28,147 bases of DNA from SIG644 sp045613985 (GTDB lineage Bacteria; Bacillota; Clostridia; Oscillospirales; CAG-272): the NCBI GenBank assembly GCA_045613985.1, contig JAZLCA010000015.1, positions 1 through 28,147 of the forward strand, in the 5' to 3' direction. The notes beneath the pieces are model-generated. The model saw nothing but the letters and a program-made list of their open reading frames with translations. It had not been told where the DNA came from and made no database searches. The position numbers were made by a program, and so were the translations under genes. Below, in pieces: positions 7,364-14,362 of the stretch. Numbering within the stretch: the stretch's first letter is position 1; every line of letters begins with the position of its first letter.

Positions 7364-8038
7364 ATGAGTCAGGAACAAAACACCAAACAAAAAGAAAATA
7401 AGACGGCCGAGTCGTTGCCCGTGATCGAGAGCGTTGCCGAGCTGGAGGCCGCGCTGGAGGCCATTCTGTTTGCGGCAGGATACCCTATGGCATACACCAA
7501 GCTGTCCGAGGTACTGGGACTTCCCGTCCCCGATATTCAGCGTTTGCTGGAGCATATGCAGCCCGCATTCAATAAGGATGACGGTCATCGCGGTATTCAG
7601 CTTTTGCTGTTGCCCGAAACGGCCCAGCTTTGCACCAAAGAGCGCTTCGCGCCCTACATCCGTGAGGCCCTGGGCGTGCGCCGCGGTGGCAACCTGTCCG
7701 CTTCTTCCATGGAGGTATTGGCCGTCGTTGCCTACAATCAGCCGGTCACTCGCTCCTTCATTGACAGTGTGCGCGGCGTTGACAGCTCCTACGCGGTCAA
7801 CTCTTTGCTCGACAAGGGTCTGATCGAAGCCGTGGGACGTCTGGACGTCGTCGGTCGTCCTATGCTGTACGCCACCACCGATAAGTTTTTGCGAGTATTC
7901 GGCATCAATTCGTTGGCCGAATTGCCTGCAACGGAGGCACTGTCCGTTGCCGCGCAGGTGGAAAGCGAAAAAGCGGCCGAGCAGACGGCAAGCGAATCCG
8001 ATACGGAGCAAGACAAAGATACCGTCGAAGGCGCATGA
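7364..8038 (+). CDS. scpB: Segregation and condensation protein B
   Basis: ScpB dimers bind ScpA in the SMC-ScpAB condensin. The start of the domain (LEAALEAILFAAGYPMAYTKLSEVLG) and the second winged helix (SSMEVLAVVAYNQPVTRSFIDSVRGVDSSYAVNSLLDKGLIEAVGRLDVVGRPMLYATTDKFLRVFGI) are typical. I chose the ATG at 7364, 7 bases after an AAAGGAA site and after the scpA stop; the frame is open back to 7283 inside scpA. The result is 224 residues with a low-complexity acidic tail rich in Glu, Ser and Thr. Confidence 0.95.
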   Translation: MSQEQNTKQKENKTAESLPVIESVAELEAALEAILFAAGYPMAYTKLSEVLGLPVPDIQRLLEHMQPAFNKDDGHRGIQLLLLPETAQLCTKERFAPYIREALGVRRGGNLSASSMEVLAVVAYNQPVTRSFIDSVRGVDSSYAVNSLLDKGLIEAVGRLDVVGRPMLYATTDKFLRVFGINSLAELPATEALSVAAQVESEKAAEQTASESDTEQDKDTVEGA

Positions 8039-8117
8039 GCCATACGGCGGTCGTCCATACTGATCATTAACGAGGCAAAAAAAGGAGGGATGCGCTATCT
8101 GGTTCTTATACGTTCTT

Positions 8118-8744
8118 TTGGGGATCGTTGCCCTCTTTATGTTTATTTTATTTCTTCCGTTGTCGCTGACGGTTCGCATGAACGGCGAGGGAGATACCTC
8201 CCTTTGTCTTCGCCTGCTTGGCATTCCCTTGTTGCGCCTCCCCAAGCCCGAGCACCCCGTTCGTTTGCGGGACTATTCGCCCCGCGCCATGAAGCGCAGA
8301 GAGGAAAAACAAGCCCGCAAAGCCGCCAAGAAGAAGCCGAGGGCGTCATATCAATCTACCGCCTTCGCCAAGGAAACAACGCTTTCTGAAAAAATCTCCT
8401 TTGTCACCGATGTCGTGCGCGAAATTTTCGTCCGCACGCTGTCCCATGCACGGGTAAGGATCATTCGTCTGGCAGTCACCGTCGCCTCCCCCGACGCGGC
8501 GCAGACCGCCCTGCTGTATGGTGCCGTTTCGGCGGCCGTCGCCTTTTTGCTTGAATCACTCGAGCAATTTTCCCACTTAAAAGTAGCTTCCGGCGCCCCC
8601 GTAGGAGTACAGGCCGATTTCACCGGCGAACATTGCAGCGTTGATCTTTACTTGCGCTTTCGCTTGCGCATAGTGCATCTGATCGACGTCGCACTCAAAA
8701 CACTGTTTCACACAGCATCCCGTAAATCCAAGCATCACACTTAA
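8118..8744 (+). CDS. DUF2953 family membrane protein (YtfI-like), start uncertain
   Basis: The protein has one N-terminal membrane segment (IVALFMFILFLPLSLTV), a basic linker around residues 55-75 (RREEKQARKAAKKKPR) and a C-terminal domain with the DUF2953 feature TALLYGAVSAA. In Bacillus the relative YtfI stands next to ytfJ (gerW), as here, hinting at a spore-related role; no biochemical function is known to me. The start given is the TTG at 8118, but it has no ribosome binding site. The strong AAAGGAGGG (8081-8089) is 28 bases further up, and the frame is open to it with no standard start codon between, so the true N-terminus is probably longer. Confidence 0.75.
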   Translation: MGIVALFMFILFLPLSLTVRMNGEGDTSLCLRLLGIPLLRLPKPEHPVRLRDYSPRAMKRREEKQARKAAKKKPRASYQSTAFAKETTLSEKISFVTDVVREIFVRTLSHARVRIIRLAVTVASPDAAQTALLYGAVSAAVAFLLESLEQFSHLKVASGAPVGVQADFTGEHCSVDLYLRFRLRIVHLIDVALKTLFHTASRKSKHHT

Positions 8745-8782
8745 AGCATATACACAACTATTTTGAAAGGAAGACTCTCCTC

Positions 8783-9271
8783 ATGGCAAACGAAAACAAG
8801 CTGCAAGACATCATTCAGACCTCGATGGAAAATCTGCGCTCCATGGTAGATGCCAACACCGTCATCGGTCAGCCCATCCAGACCGAATCGGGCACCACCA
8901 TCATTCCCATTTCCAAGATCTCCATGGGCTACGTCAGCGGCGGTCTGGACTATAACGGCAAATCCTCCGCGACCAAGCAAAACTTCGGCGGTGGCGGCGG
9001 TACGGGACTTTCCATTTCGCCCGTCGGTTTTCTGACCGTCAAGGCAGATGGCAGCGTTGAAATGATCGGCATGGATCCATCCGCATCCACTCCCGCCGGC
9101 ACCATCGAGCAGGTTGCCAACGTTATCGAGCGTGCTCCCGATATTTTGGCTAAGATCAAGGATCTTTTTGCAAAAAACAAAAAGTCCAAAAAGCAGGCCG
9201 GCGAGCAAGAACCTTCACAGGATGAGGGTGAGACGGTCGAAGTCGAAATCTCCGCCGACGGATCACAATAA
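8783..9271 (+). CDS. gerW: GerW family sporulation protein (YtfJ)
   Basis: This 162-residue protein matches YtfJ/GerW from its start (IQTSMENLRSMVDANTVIGQPI) through GTTIIPISKISMGYVSGG, the glycine-rich FGGGGGTGLSISPVGFL and a C-terminal IEQVANVIERAPDILAKIKDLF. In Bacillus subtilis GerW is made in the forespore and is needed for normal germination with certain nutrients. The tail here is extended by a lysine-rich then acidic stretch. A GAAAGGAAG site precedes the ATG. The DUF2953 gene upstream is its usual partner, and the carboxypeptidase downstream may also act on spore cortex. Confidence 0.93.
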   Translation: MANENKLQDIIQTSMENLRSMVDANTVIGQPIQTESGTTIIPISKISMGYVSGGLDYNGKSSATKQNFGGGGGTGLSISPVGFLTVKADGSVEMIGMDPSASTPAGTIEQVANVIERAPDILAKIKDLFAKNKKSKKQAGEQEPSQDEGETVEVEISADGSQ

Positions 9272-9297
9272 ATAGCGTCCATAGCATACCTCCCTTT

Positions 9298-9330
9298 TCT
9301 TTCCCATATACTGCAGTATATCAGGAAAGA
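9298..9330. repeat. 33-bp hairpin/palindrome between gerW and the carboxypeptidase gene
   Basis: A perfect 16-bp palindrome ATATACTGCAGTATAT (9306-9321) is flanked by TCTTTCC (9298-9304) and GGAAAGA (9324-9330), giving a 15-bp imperfect hairpin. No T-run follows on the plus strand, so it is not a standard terminator there. It stops just before the GAGG site of the next gene. It could be an RNA processing or stabilising hairpin or a dimeric regulator site. Confidence 0.55.
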
Positions 9331-9344
9331 CGAGGTCGTTTGCT

Positions 9345-10574
9345 ATGCTCTCCCCCCTCAAAAAGCGCGCACCGGCGGGCTTCTTATGCCTTTTGCTCGC
9401 CGCCGCTTCCCTCTTATTATTGATTTTGCCCGCACGGGGCATACCCGCGTCACAAAACAGAACAGCATCCATCACGGCAGGCGAACCTGCGCAACAAGAG
9501 TTTGCTCACGTCTCGCTGAACGTCGGCGGACTTTCCGCGCAAAGCGCCGTGCTGATCGAAGCGGAGAGCGGCCGTGTCTTGTATGAACACAAGGCCGATA
9601 CCCCCCTTCCCATGGCGAGCACGACTAAGATCATGACTGCCCTGTGCGCCCTGGACTTAGCAAGCATTGATGACGTGATCACCGTTGACAAGCACGCCGT
9701 TGGCGTGGAAGGCTCCTCCATCTATCTGAAGGAGGGCGAGCGGCTCACGTTGCTTGATCTGCTATACGCGCTGTTGCTGGCCTCCGCCAACGATGCGGCA
9801 GCCGCCATTGCCATTGGTACGGCGGGCAGTATTGAAAAGTTCGCCGTTTACATGAACGAAAAAGCAGACGCTCTCGGTCTCACCAACACCTCATTTGAAA
9901 ATCCGCACGGCTTGCATGCGGAACAACACTACACCACAGCCCACGATCTCGCCCTGATCGCGCGGCAGCTGTTACAACATCCGATATTGAAGACCATCGT
10001 CTCCACCACAAAAATCTGCTTACCGCAGACCAACAAAAGCGAGTCGCGGGTACTGGTCAATCACAACAAGCTGCTCCGCACCTACAAGGGCGCGATCGGC
10101 GTTAAGACCGGCTTTACCAAACGAAGCGGGCGATGTCTTGTCAGTGCGGCTGAGCGAGAGGGACTTACCCTGATTGCCGTTACCCTCAATGCATCGGATG
10201 ACTGGCAAGATCACAGCCGCCTGCTCGACGCCGGCTTTGAAGCCTACGAGAGCCGTGAGCTTTGCGGGACGGACGAATTCCGTACCCTTGTCCCTGTGAT
10301 TGGGGGGCGGGAGGACTACGTCATCGTAAGCAATCCAAACCCTCTTCGCGTCACGCTCCCTCGCACGGACATCGCTATTGATTGCCTTGTGGAGTTGCCC
10401 CGCTTTGTCTATGCCGATGTGACGGAGGGCGAGTGTGTGGGGCGGTTGGTATACTCGGGAGACATCGATGGCGACGGGGAAAAAGAGATTCTCGCGACGG
10501 TTGATCTGTGCGCGCTGTATTCTGTTCCCCTGGTTGAAAAGCGTACCTTCTGGAAACGCCTGTTTGGAAAATAA
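9345..10574 (+). CDS. D-alanyl-D-alanine carboxypeptidase (DacB/DacF type, PBP5 family)
   Basis: A 409-residue penicillin-binding protein of the S11 family that trims the terminal D-Ala from peptidoglycan stem peptides outside the membrane. A signal peptide covers about residues 1-34 (basic start, leucine-rich core, LPARG). The three active-site motifs are intact: STTK (92-95), SAN (147-149) and KTG (254-256). After about residue 300 follows a beta-rich domain like the PBP5 C-terminal domain. The C-terminal end is WKRLFGK, a possible short amphipathic membrane anchor. The position behind gerW suggests a sporulation or cortex role, but a vegetative role is equally compatible. The start at 9345 has a GAGG site 9 bases upstream. 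Confidence 0.93.
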   Translation: MLSPLKKRAPAGFLCLLLAAASLLLLILPARGIPASQNRTASITAGEPAQQEFAHVSLNVGGLSAQSAVLIEAESGRVLYEHKADTPLPMASTTKIMTALCALDLASIDDVITVDKHAVGVEGSSIYLKEGERLTLLDLLYALLLASANDAAAAIAIGTAGSIEKFAVYMNEKADALGLTNTSFENPHGLHAEQHYTTAHDLALIARQLLQHPILKTIVSTTKICLPQTNKSESRVLVNHNKLLRTYKGAIGVKTGFTKRSGRCLVSAAEREGLTLIAVTLNASDDWQDHSRLLDAGFEAYESRELCGTDEFRTLVPVIGGREDYVIVSNPNPLRVTLPRTDIAIDCLVELPRFVYADVTEGECVGRLVYSGDIDGDGEKEILATVDLCALYSVPLVEKRTFWKRLFGK

Positions 10575-10615
10575 ACGCCAAGCAACATAAGATTAAATGT
10601 AAGGAAATAAAAATC

Positions 10616-11422
10616 GTGGAAACAAACGAAATCAGACTTCAAAAATATTTTACCGATTGCGGTGTTCTCTCCCGCCGGGCCGCCGAGGCTGAAATCGAGG
10701 CGGGCCGCGTCCGTGTCAACGGAAGCGTTGCCACGCTCGGACAAAAAATCGATCCCGAAACGGACGAGGTGACCTGGAAGGGGCAGTCCGTTCGTCCCCC
10801 TCGCCGCGCAGAGCACGTTACGGTTATGCTGCACAAGCCGGCAGGCTTCGTAACCACCACCGCAGACGAGCAGGGACGCCCCTGCGTGACCGATCTTCTG
10901 GGGGACTTGAACGTCCGCCTCTACCCCATTGGACGTTTGGATATGAACTCAACCGGTCTGTTGCTTCTGACCAATGACGGCGAATTGGCCAATCTTTTGA
11001 CTCATCCCAGTCATCACGTCCCCAAGATCTATCACGTTACCGTCGGTGGAGAGATCAGTGCCACCCAGCTGCGTAAGCTGTCTTCGCCTATGGTCATCGA
11101 CGGCTATCGCATCCGCCCTGTCAAGGTCAACTGCCTGCGAGCATATGAACATATGAGCGAATTGGAAATGACGCTCCACGAAGGACGCAACCGCCAAATC
11201 CGCAAGATGTGCGACGCGGCAGAGTTGCACGTGCTTTCTCTGAAACGGGTGGCAATGGGACCGTTGACGCTGGGACACCTGCCCGAGGGTAAATTCCGCC
11301 ACTTGTCTCCTGCCGAGGTCGAATCCCTTCGCCGCGCTGCCCAAAAAGCCGGCGAGGATAGCACATACGCCCCGAAAAAGCCGACAAGACATCCTTACGT
11401 CAAAGCAAGGAGGGAGAAATAA
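10616..11422 (+). CDS. rluB: rRNA pseudouridine synthase, RluB/RsuA family
   Basis: This enzyme converts uridine to pseudouridine in ribosomal RNA. An S4 RNA-binding domain forms the first 50 residues (RLQKYFTDCGVLSRRAAEAEIEAGRVRVNG). The catalytic motif is GRLDMNSTGLLLLTNDG with catalytic Asp109, and HEGRNRQIRKMC follows near residue 190. The 268-residue length is normal for RluB, which modifies 23S rRNA near position 2605; RsuA or RluE/F relatives cannot be fully excluded. Translation starts at GTG (10616) behind a TAAGGAAA site. The C-terminus is a lysine/arginine-rich tail. Confidence 0.9.
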   Translation: METNEIRLQKYFTDCGVLSRRAAEAEIEAGRVRVNGSVATLGQKIDPETDEVTWKGQSVRPPRRAEHVTVMLHKPAGFVTTTADEQGRPCVTDLLGDLNVRLYPIGRLDMNSTGLLLLTNDGELANLLTHPSHHVPKIYHVTVGGEISATQLRKLSSPMVIDGYRIRPVKVNCLRAYEHMSELEMTLHEGRNRQIRKMCDAAELHVLSLKRVAMGPLTLGHLPEGKFRHLSPAEVESLRRAAQKAGEDSTYAPKKPTRHPYVKARREK

Positions 11423-11424
11423 TC

Positions 11425-11826
11425 ATGCTTAAGGTATTCCCCATTCAACAAAAAAACGAGCAGGAGGAACTTTGCCGACGCTGCGGCATTCCTTTTGAAA
11501 CCGATCTTCTGGCATACCAAGCGACCGTCGACGATGTTTTCGTAGGCGTATGCCAGTTCAAGTTGGCTCCCGACGGCGGCGTCATCTACCACTTAGCCCC
11601 TGCCCTTGACCGCCCAATCGACAACGAAGCCATGTTCGTCATGGGACGAGCCGCCCTGAATTTCATCGATCTGTGCGGCATACACCAGGCTTACTATGAC
11701 GGCGACGAGACCATTCCGGGTGCGCAGCTGCTGCACGCCGTCGGCTTCCGTAAAAATGAACAGGGCCGCTTGTATATGGATCTGACCGGCTTTTTCAGCG
11801 CCCCTTGTCAACATCATCACGATTAA
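11425..11826 (+). CDS. Small uncharacterised protein, possibly of GNAT fold
   Basis: I do not recognise this 133-residue protein with certainty. It starts two bases after the pseudouridine synthase stop, with a GGAGGG site inside that gene, so the two are cotranscribed. The middle (YQATVDDVFVGVCQFKLAP then MFVMGRAALNFIDLCGIHQAYYDG) and the end (AQLLHAVGFRKNEQGRLYMDLTGFF) have the strand-helix pattern of a reduced acetyltransferase fold, ending in the typical GF motif. No clear acetyl-CoA loop (Q/RxxGxG/A) is seen. Two cysteines at CRRC near the start and a CQHHHD tail could bind metal. It is the last gene of the long plus-strand series. Confidence 0.75.
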   Translation: MLKVFPIQQKNEQEELCRRCGIPFETDLLAYQATVDDVFVGVCQFKLAPDGGVIYHLAPALDRPIDNEAMFVMGRAALNFIDLCGIHQAYYDGDETIPGAQLLHAVGFRKNEQGRLYMDLTGFFSAPCQHHHD

Positions 11827-11832
11827 AATGAA

Positions 11833-11877
11833 GGACCGCTCATCGCAGAGATCATGCTGCTTGAGCGGCCCTTTTTT
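11833..11877 (+). terminator. Terminator of the lon-to-11826 gene string
   Basis: CCGCTCA (11836-11842) pairs with TGAGCGG, with an inner GCAG/CTGC stem, followed by CCCTTTTTT. It lies 7 bases after the stop of the last gene and ends the series that begins with lon. Confidence 0.88.
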
Positions 11878-11937
11878 GCTTCAAAAATACTGGAACAATT
11901 ACATTTCCCCTCTCTTTTCCGCTTGTTTCTATGTTTT

Positions 11938-12040
11938 TGGTAATTTTTACCATTTTATCTCCGCAATTTTTGTGAACTATTTTTCGTCAAAACATATTGC
12001 CATTTTTTACCATTTATGGTAAAATTGTATCGTCAAAACA
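11938..12040 (+). promoter_or_regulatory. Double TTACCA dyad operator upstream of spo0A
   Basis: Two dyads built from the same half-site occur: TGGTAA-N3-TTACCA (11938-11952) and TTACCA-N4-TGGTAA (12007-12022). The TTTTACCAT element recurs exactly 60 bases apart (11945 and 12005). A second repeat, TCGTCAAAACA, occurs at 11984-11994 and 12030-12040. The downstream dyad lies in the promoter spacer and overlaps the -10, so bound protein would block RNA polymerase. It is not a canonical 0A box. Confidence 0.6.
11997..12025 (+). promoter_or_regulatory. spo0A promoter (sigma-A type)
   Basis: TTGCCA (11997-12002) and TAAAAT (12020-12025) with a 17-base spacer, about 38 bases before the spo0A ATG. 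The spacer is occupied by the TTACCA dyad. I did not see a sigma-H type promoter, which drives spo0A in Bacillus. Confidence 0.75.
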
Positions 12041-12062
12041 CAAAACAAACGGAGGACAGATC

Positions 12063-12863
12063 ATGGAGTTTACCACCAAAATTTTAATTGCAGATGAAAG
12101 TCAATCTTTGCGGGCAACGTTGCGTGAGGGATTGGCGCGGGCCGGCTACCGTCACGTAGAGGAGGCCACCAACGGCGAGGAAGCGTTGCAGAAAATCAGT
12201 CGGAATCATCCCGATATCGTACTTATCGATATATGGCTCTCTAAGCTGGACGGCATCGGCGTTTTGCGCTCGGCAGGCAGCATGGATTTCTCGCCCGAGA
12301 AACCTCCCGCTTTCATTGTTATTTCCTCGGCCCCCAGCGAAACGACCTTTATTCAGGCCATCCACGCGGGAGCCAAGCTGTGCCTGCTCAAGCCAATTCA
12401 CATTGGAAGTCTGTGCGAGCATATTGAAGAGATCGCCACAGCTCGAATCGAAGCATCTTACCCACTTCCGACACAGAGCGAGACGGACACGGGCGACAAA
12501 AAGACACCGGACATTGAAACCCAGGTCACAAAAATCATTCATCAGATCGGTGTCCCCGCCCACATCAAAGGCTACCAGTATCTCCGCACCGCCATTCTCA
12601 TGACCGTCCGCGACTCGGACGTCATCAACTCGGTCACCAAGGTGCTCTACCCTTCCGTAGCAAAGAAATACCAGACCACGACTAGCCGCGTCGAGCGCGC
12701 CATTCGTCACGCAATTGAGGTGGCATGGGATAGAGGTGACGTCGATACGCTCAACTCCTACTTCGGATATACGGTGCAAAATAATCGCGGAAAACCGACC
12801 AATTCGGAGTTTATTGCGATGATTGCGGATAATCTCCGATTGAAATATAAAATGTATAATTAA
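12063..12863 (+). CDS. spo0A: Sporulation master response regulator Spo0A
   Basis: Spo0A is phosphorylated at the start of sporulation, dimerises and binds 0A boxes. The receiver domain (residues 5-130) has the acidic pair Asp11-Glu12, phospho-acceptor Asp56 in VLIDIW, Ser88/Ser89 and Lys110-Pro111, so it looks functional. A linker follows, then the effector domain (about 152-266) with IGVPAHIKGYQYLR, the recognition helix SRVERAIRHAIEVAW and GKPTNSEFIAMIADNLRL, close to the Bacillus sequence. I chose the ATG at 12063 after a GGAGG site; the frame is open back to 11997. Length 266 residues is normal. The usual neighbour spoIVB is absent; instead a tandem effector-domain duplicate follows. Confidence 0.96.
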   Translation: MEFTTKILIADESQSLRATLREGLARAGYRHVEEATNGEEALQKISRNHPDIVLIDIWLSKLDGIGVLRSAGSMDFSPEKPPAFIVISSAPSETTFIQAIHAGAKLCLLKPIHIGSLCEHIEEIATARIEASYPLPTQSETDTGDKKTPDIETQVTKIIHQIGVPAHIKGYQYLRTAILMTVRDSDVINSVTKVLYPSVAKKYQTTTSRVERAIRHAIEVAWDRGDVDTLNSYFGYTVQNNRGKPTNSEFIAMIADNLRLKYKMYN

Positions 12864-12866
12864 CCG

Positions 12867-12898
12867 AAAAACCTCCCGACGATCATCGGGAGGTTTTT
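12867..12898. terminator. spo0A terminator
   Basis: A perfect 13-bp stem, AAAAACCTCCCGA (12867-12879) with TCGGGAGGTTTTT (12886-12898), works on either strand. It directly abuts the -35 of the next promoter. Confidence 0.92.
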
Positions 12899-12899
12899 A

Positions 12900-12928
12900 T
12901 TGACAAAGCCTATGATCTATGCTACAAT
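12900..12928 (+). promoter_or_regulatory. Strong promoter of the tandem Spo0A-domain gene
   Basis: TTGACA (12900-12905) and TACAAT (12923-12928) with a 17-base spacer, independent of the spo0A promoter. The -35 starts two bases after the spo0A terminator stem. A GGAGG site follows at 12957-12961. Confidence 0.85.
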
Positions 12929-12966
12929 GAACGTACGATCACATATTTCCATCTTTGGAGGCTCGC

Positions 12967-13699
12967 ATATTCAAAGAACATTTTGAAAAATGCCGCATAG
13001 AACGCATTGAAAAAAACATCATTGATGTTCTGGAAGATCTCGCCGTTCCTAAGAATCTTCTGGGCTATAAATATTTGAAAACCGCTATTTTTTATGGTCG
13101 TAGAGGATCCTGAAAGCATCGATGCCATGACCAAGTTCATTTACCCCTCGGTGGCTAAAAAGCACCAAACCCGCCCCTCCCTCGTACAGTCAGCCATTTG
13201 CAGCGCCATTTCCGCCACGTGGGACAAAAGTAATATCGGCGTTCTCAACAGTTACTTCGGCTGTACGACAAGCTATGGAGGAAAGCCGACCAATTCAGAA
13301 TTTATTGCCATGATTGCCGTCCATGTGCAATTAGAGCAGGAAAGTGATCCCTTGAACATCCACCTTGCGAAAATTATGCGCCAGATTGGAGTCCCCGCAA
13401 ATATCAAGGGCTACCGGTATCTATGCACCGCGATTCTCCTGACCGTTGAGAACCCGGATATCATCAACTCGGTCACCCAAGTGCTCTACCCTTCCGTTGC
13501 CAAGAAGTACGCCACTACGACCTCCCGCGTCGAGTGCGCCATCCGTCACGCCATTGAGGTCGCGTGGGACAGAGGAGATATAGCTACCTTGAACTCATAT
13601 TTTGGATGCACCATTCAAAACAACCGCGGCAAGCCCACAAGTAGCGAATTCATCGCCATGATTGCAGATAATTTGAGATTGAAATATAAACTGTACTGA
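12967..13699 (+). pseudogene. Receiver-less tandem of two Spo0A effector domains, frameshifted
   Basis: Two Spo0A C-terminal domains follow one another with no receiver. Domain 1 runs from RIEKNIIDVLEDLAVPKNLLGYKYLKTAIF into MVVEDPESIDAMTKFIYPSVAKK after a shift; domain 2 (about 13345-13699) is roughly three quarters identical to the effector domain of the neighbouring Spo0A, including long near-identical DNA stretches. The frame breaks at a T6 run (13088-13093): removing one T restores it, otherwise translation stops at 13111-13113. The codon 5 bases after GGAGG is ATA (12967), where ATG is expected. Domain 1 has lost the DNA-contact residues of the recognition helix, and domain 2 has Cys for one Arg. 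Promoter, ribosome site, terminator and the 201-codon frame from 13094 are intact. It may be a recent pseudogene, a phase-variable gene or use recoding. Confidence 0.8.
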
Positions 13700-13716
13700 T
13701 AAAATATCTCAACAGT

Positions 13717-13748
13717 AAAAACCGAGCGGGACATCCCGCTCGGTTTTT
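13717..13748. terminator. Bidirectional terminator between the Spo0A-domain gene and the thioredoxin gene
   Basis: AAAAACCGAGCGGGA (13717-13731) pairs perfectly with TCCCGCTCGGTTTTT (13734-13748) around a two-base spacer. It serves convergent transcripts from both sides. Confidence 0.92.
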
Positions 13749-13772
13749 CGTATGATTCGTTTTAAACGATCT

Positions 13773-14312
13773 TCACTCCAAAATGCTTTGGATATATTGG
13801 TTCAACAAAAACTCGGGAATGGCTCCGAGATAGGTGTGCGCGATCTTGCCGTCCTTGCCAATGAAAACGGACAGCGGAATCGATGCAACGTCGCAGACCG
13901 TTTCGGCATTGCTATCCACATCGTAATACACGGGAAAATCGTAGCCGTTTTGCTGCATAAATGCCTGAACGTCAGCCACCGTTTCCCCGCGCCAGTTCAC
14001 GACCTCAACAAACAGAAATTCAATCTCATCACCGTATTCGTTGTAAGCCTTTTGAAAATCGGGCAATTCCGCTTTACACGGAGGACACCAAATAGCCCAA
14101 AAGTTGACAACCACGGGTTTGCCGGCAAAATCAGACAACGACACTTCGTTACCCTCGGCATCCTGCACGGTAAAATTAATTTCCATCTCGACCAAATCCT
14201 GCCGCTTGCAGGAAGAGACGATCACGTTCACAGCAAACAAAACGACAAGCGCAACAGCAAAGGTGAGTACCCAGGACAGTATGCTCTTTAATTTGGGAGA
14301 AATCTGTTTCAT
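13773..14312 (-). CDS. TlpA/ResA-like thiol-disulfide reductase, membrane-anchored
   Basis: A 179-residue extracytoplasmic thioredoxin-fold protein. Residues 10-31 form a hydrophobic segment, and VSSC at 32-35 resembles a lipobox, so it may be a lipoprotein or simply membrane-anchored. The redox motif WCPPC is at 75-79 (FWAIWCPPCKAELPDF), and the cis-proline loop is in VASIPLSVFIGKDG. Such proteins reduce exported cysteines, for example in cytochrome maturation or spore coat and cortex formation (ResA, StoA). No cytochrome genes are nearby, so the partner is unknown. An AAAGGAG site stands 6 bases before the ATG. Confidence 0.92.
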   Translation of the reverse strand: MKQISPKLKSILSWVLTFAVALVVLFAVNVIVSSCKRQDLVEMEINFTVQDAEGNEVSLSDFAGKPVVVNFWAIWCPPCKAELPDFQKAYNEYGDEIEFLFVEVVNWRGETVADVQAFMQQNGYDFPVYYDVDSNAETVCDVASIPLSVFIGKDGKIAHTYLGAIPEFLLNQYIQSILE

Positions 14313-14362
14313 ACGGGCTCCTTTCAGCGTATTTTATAATGTAGCATGGGTAAAACAAGTTT

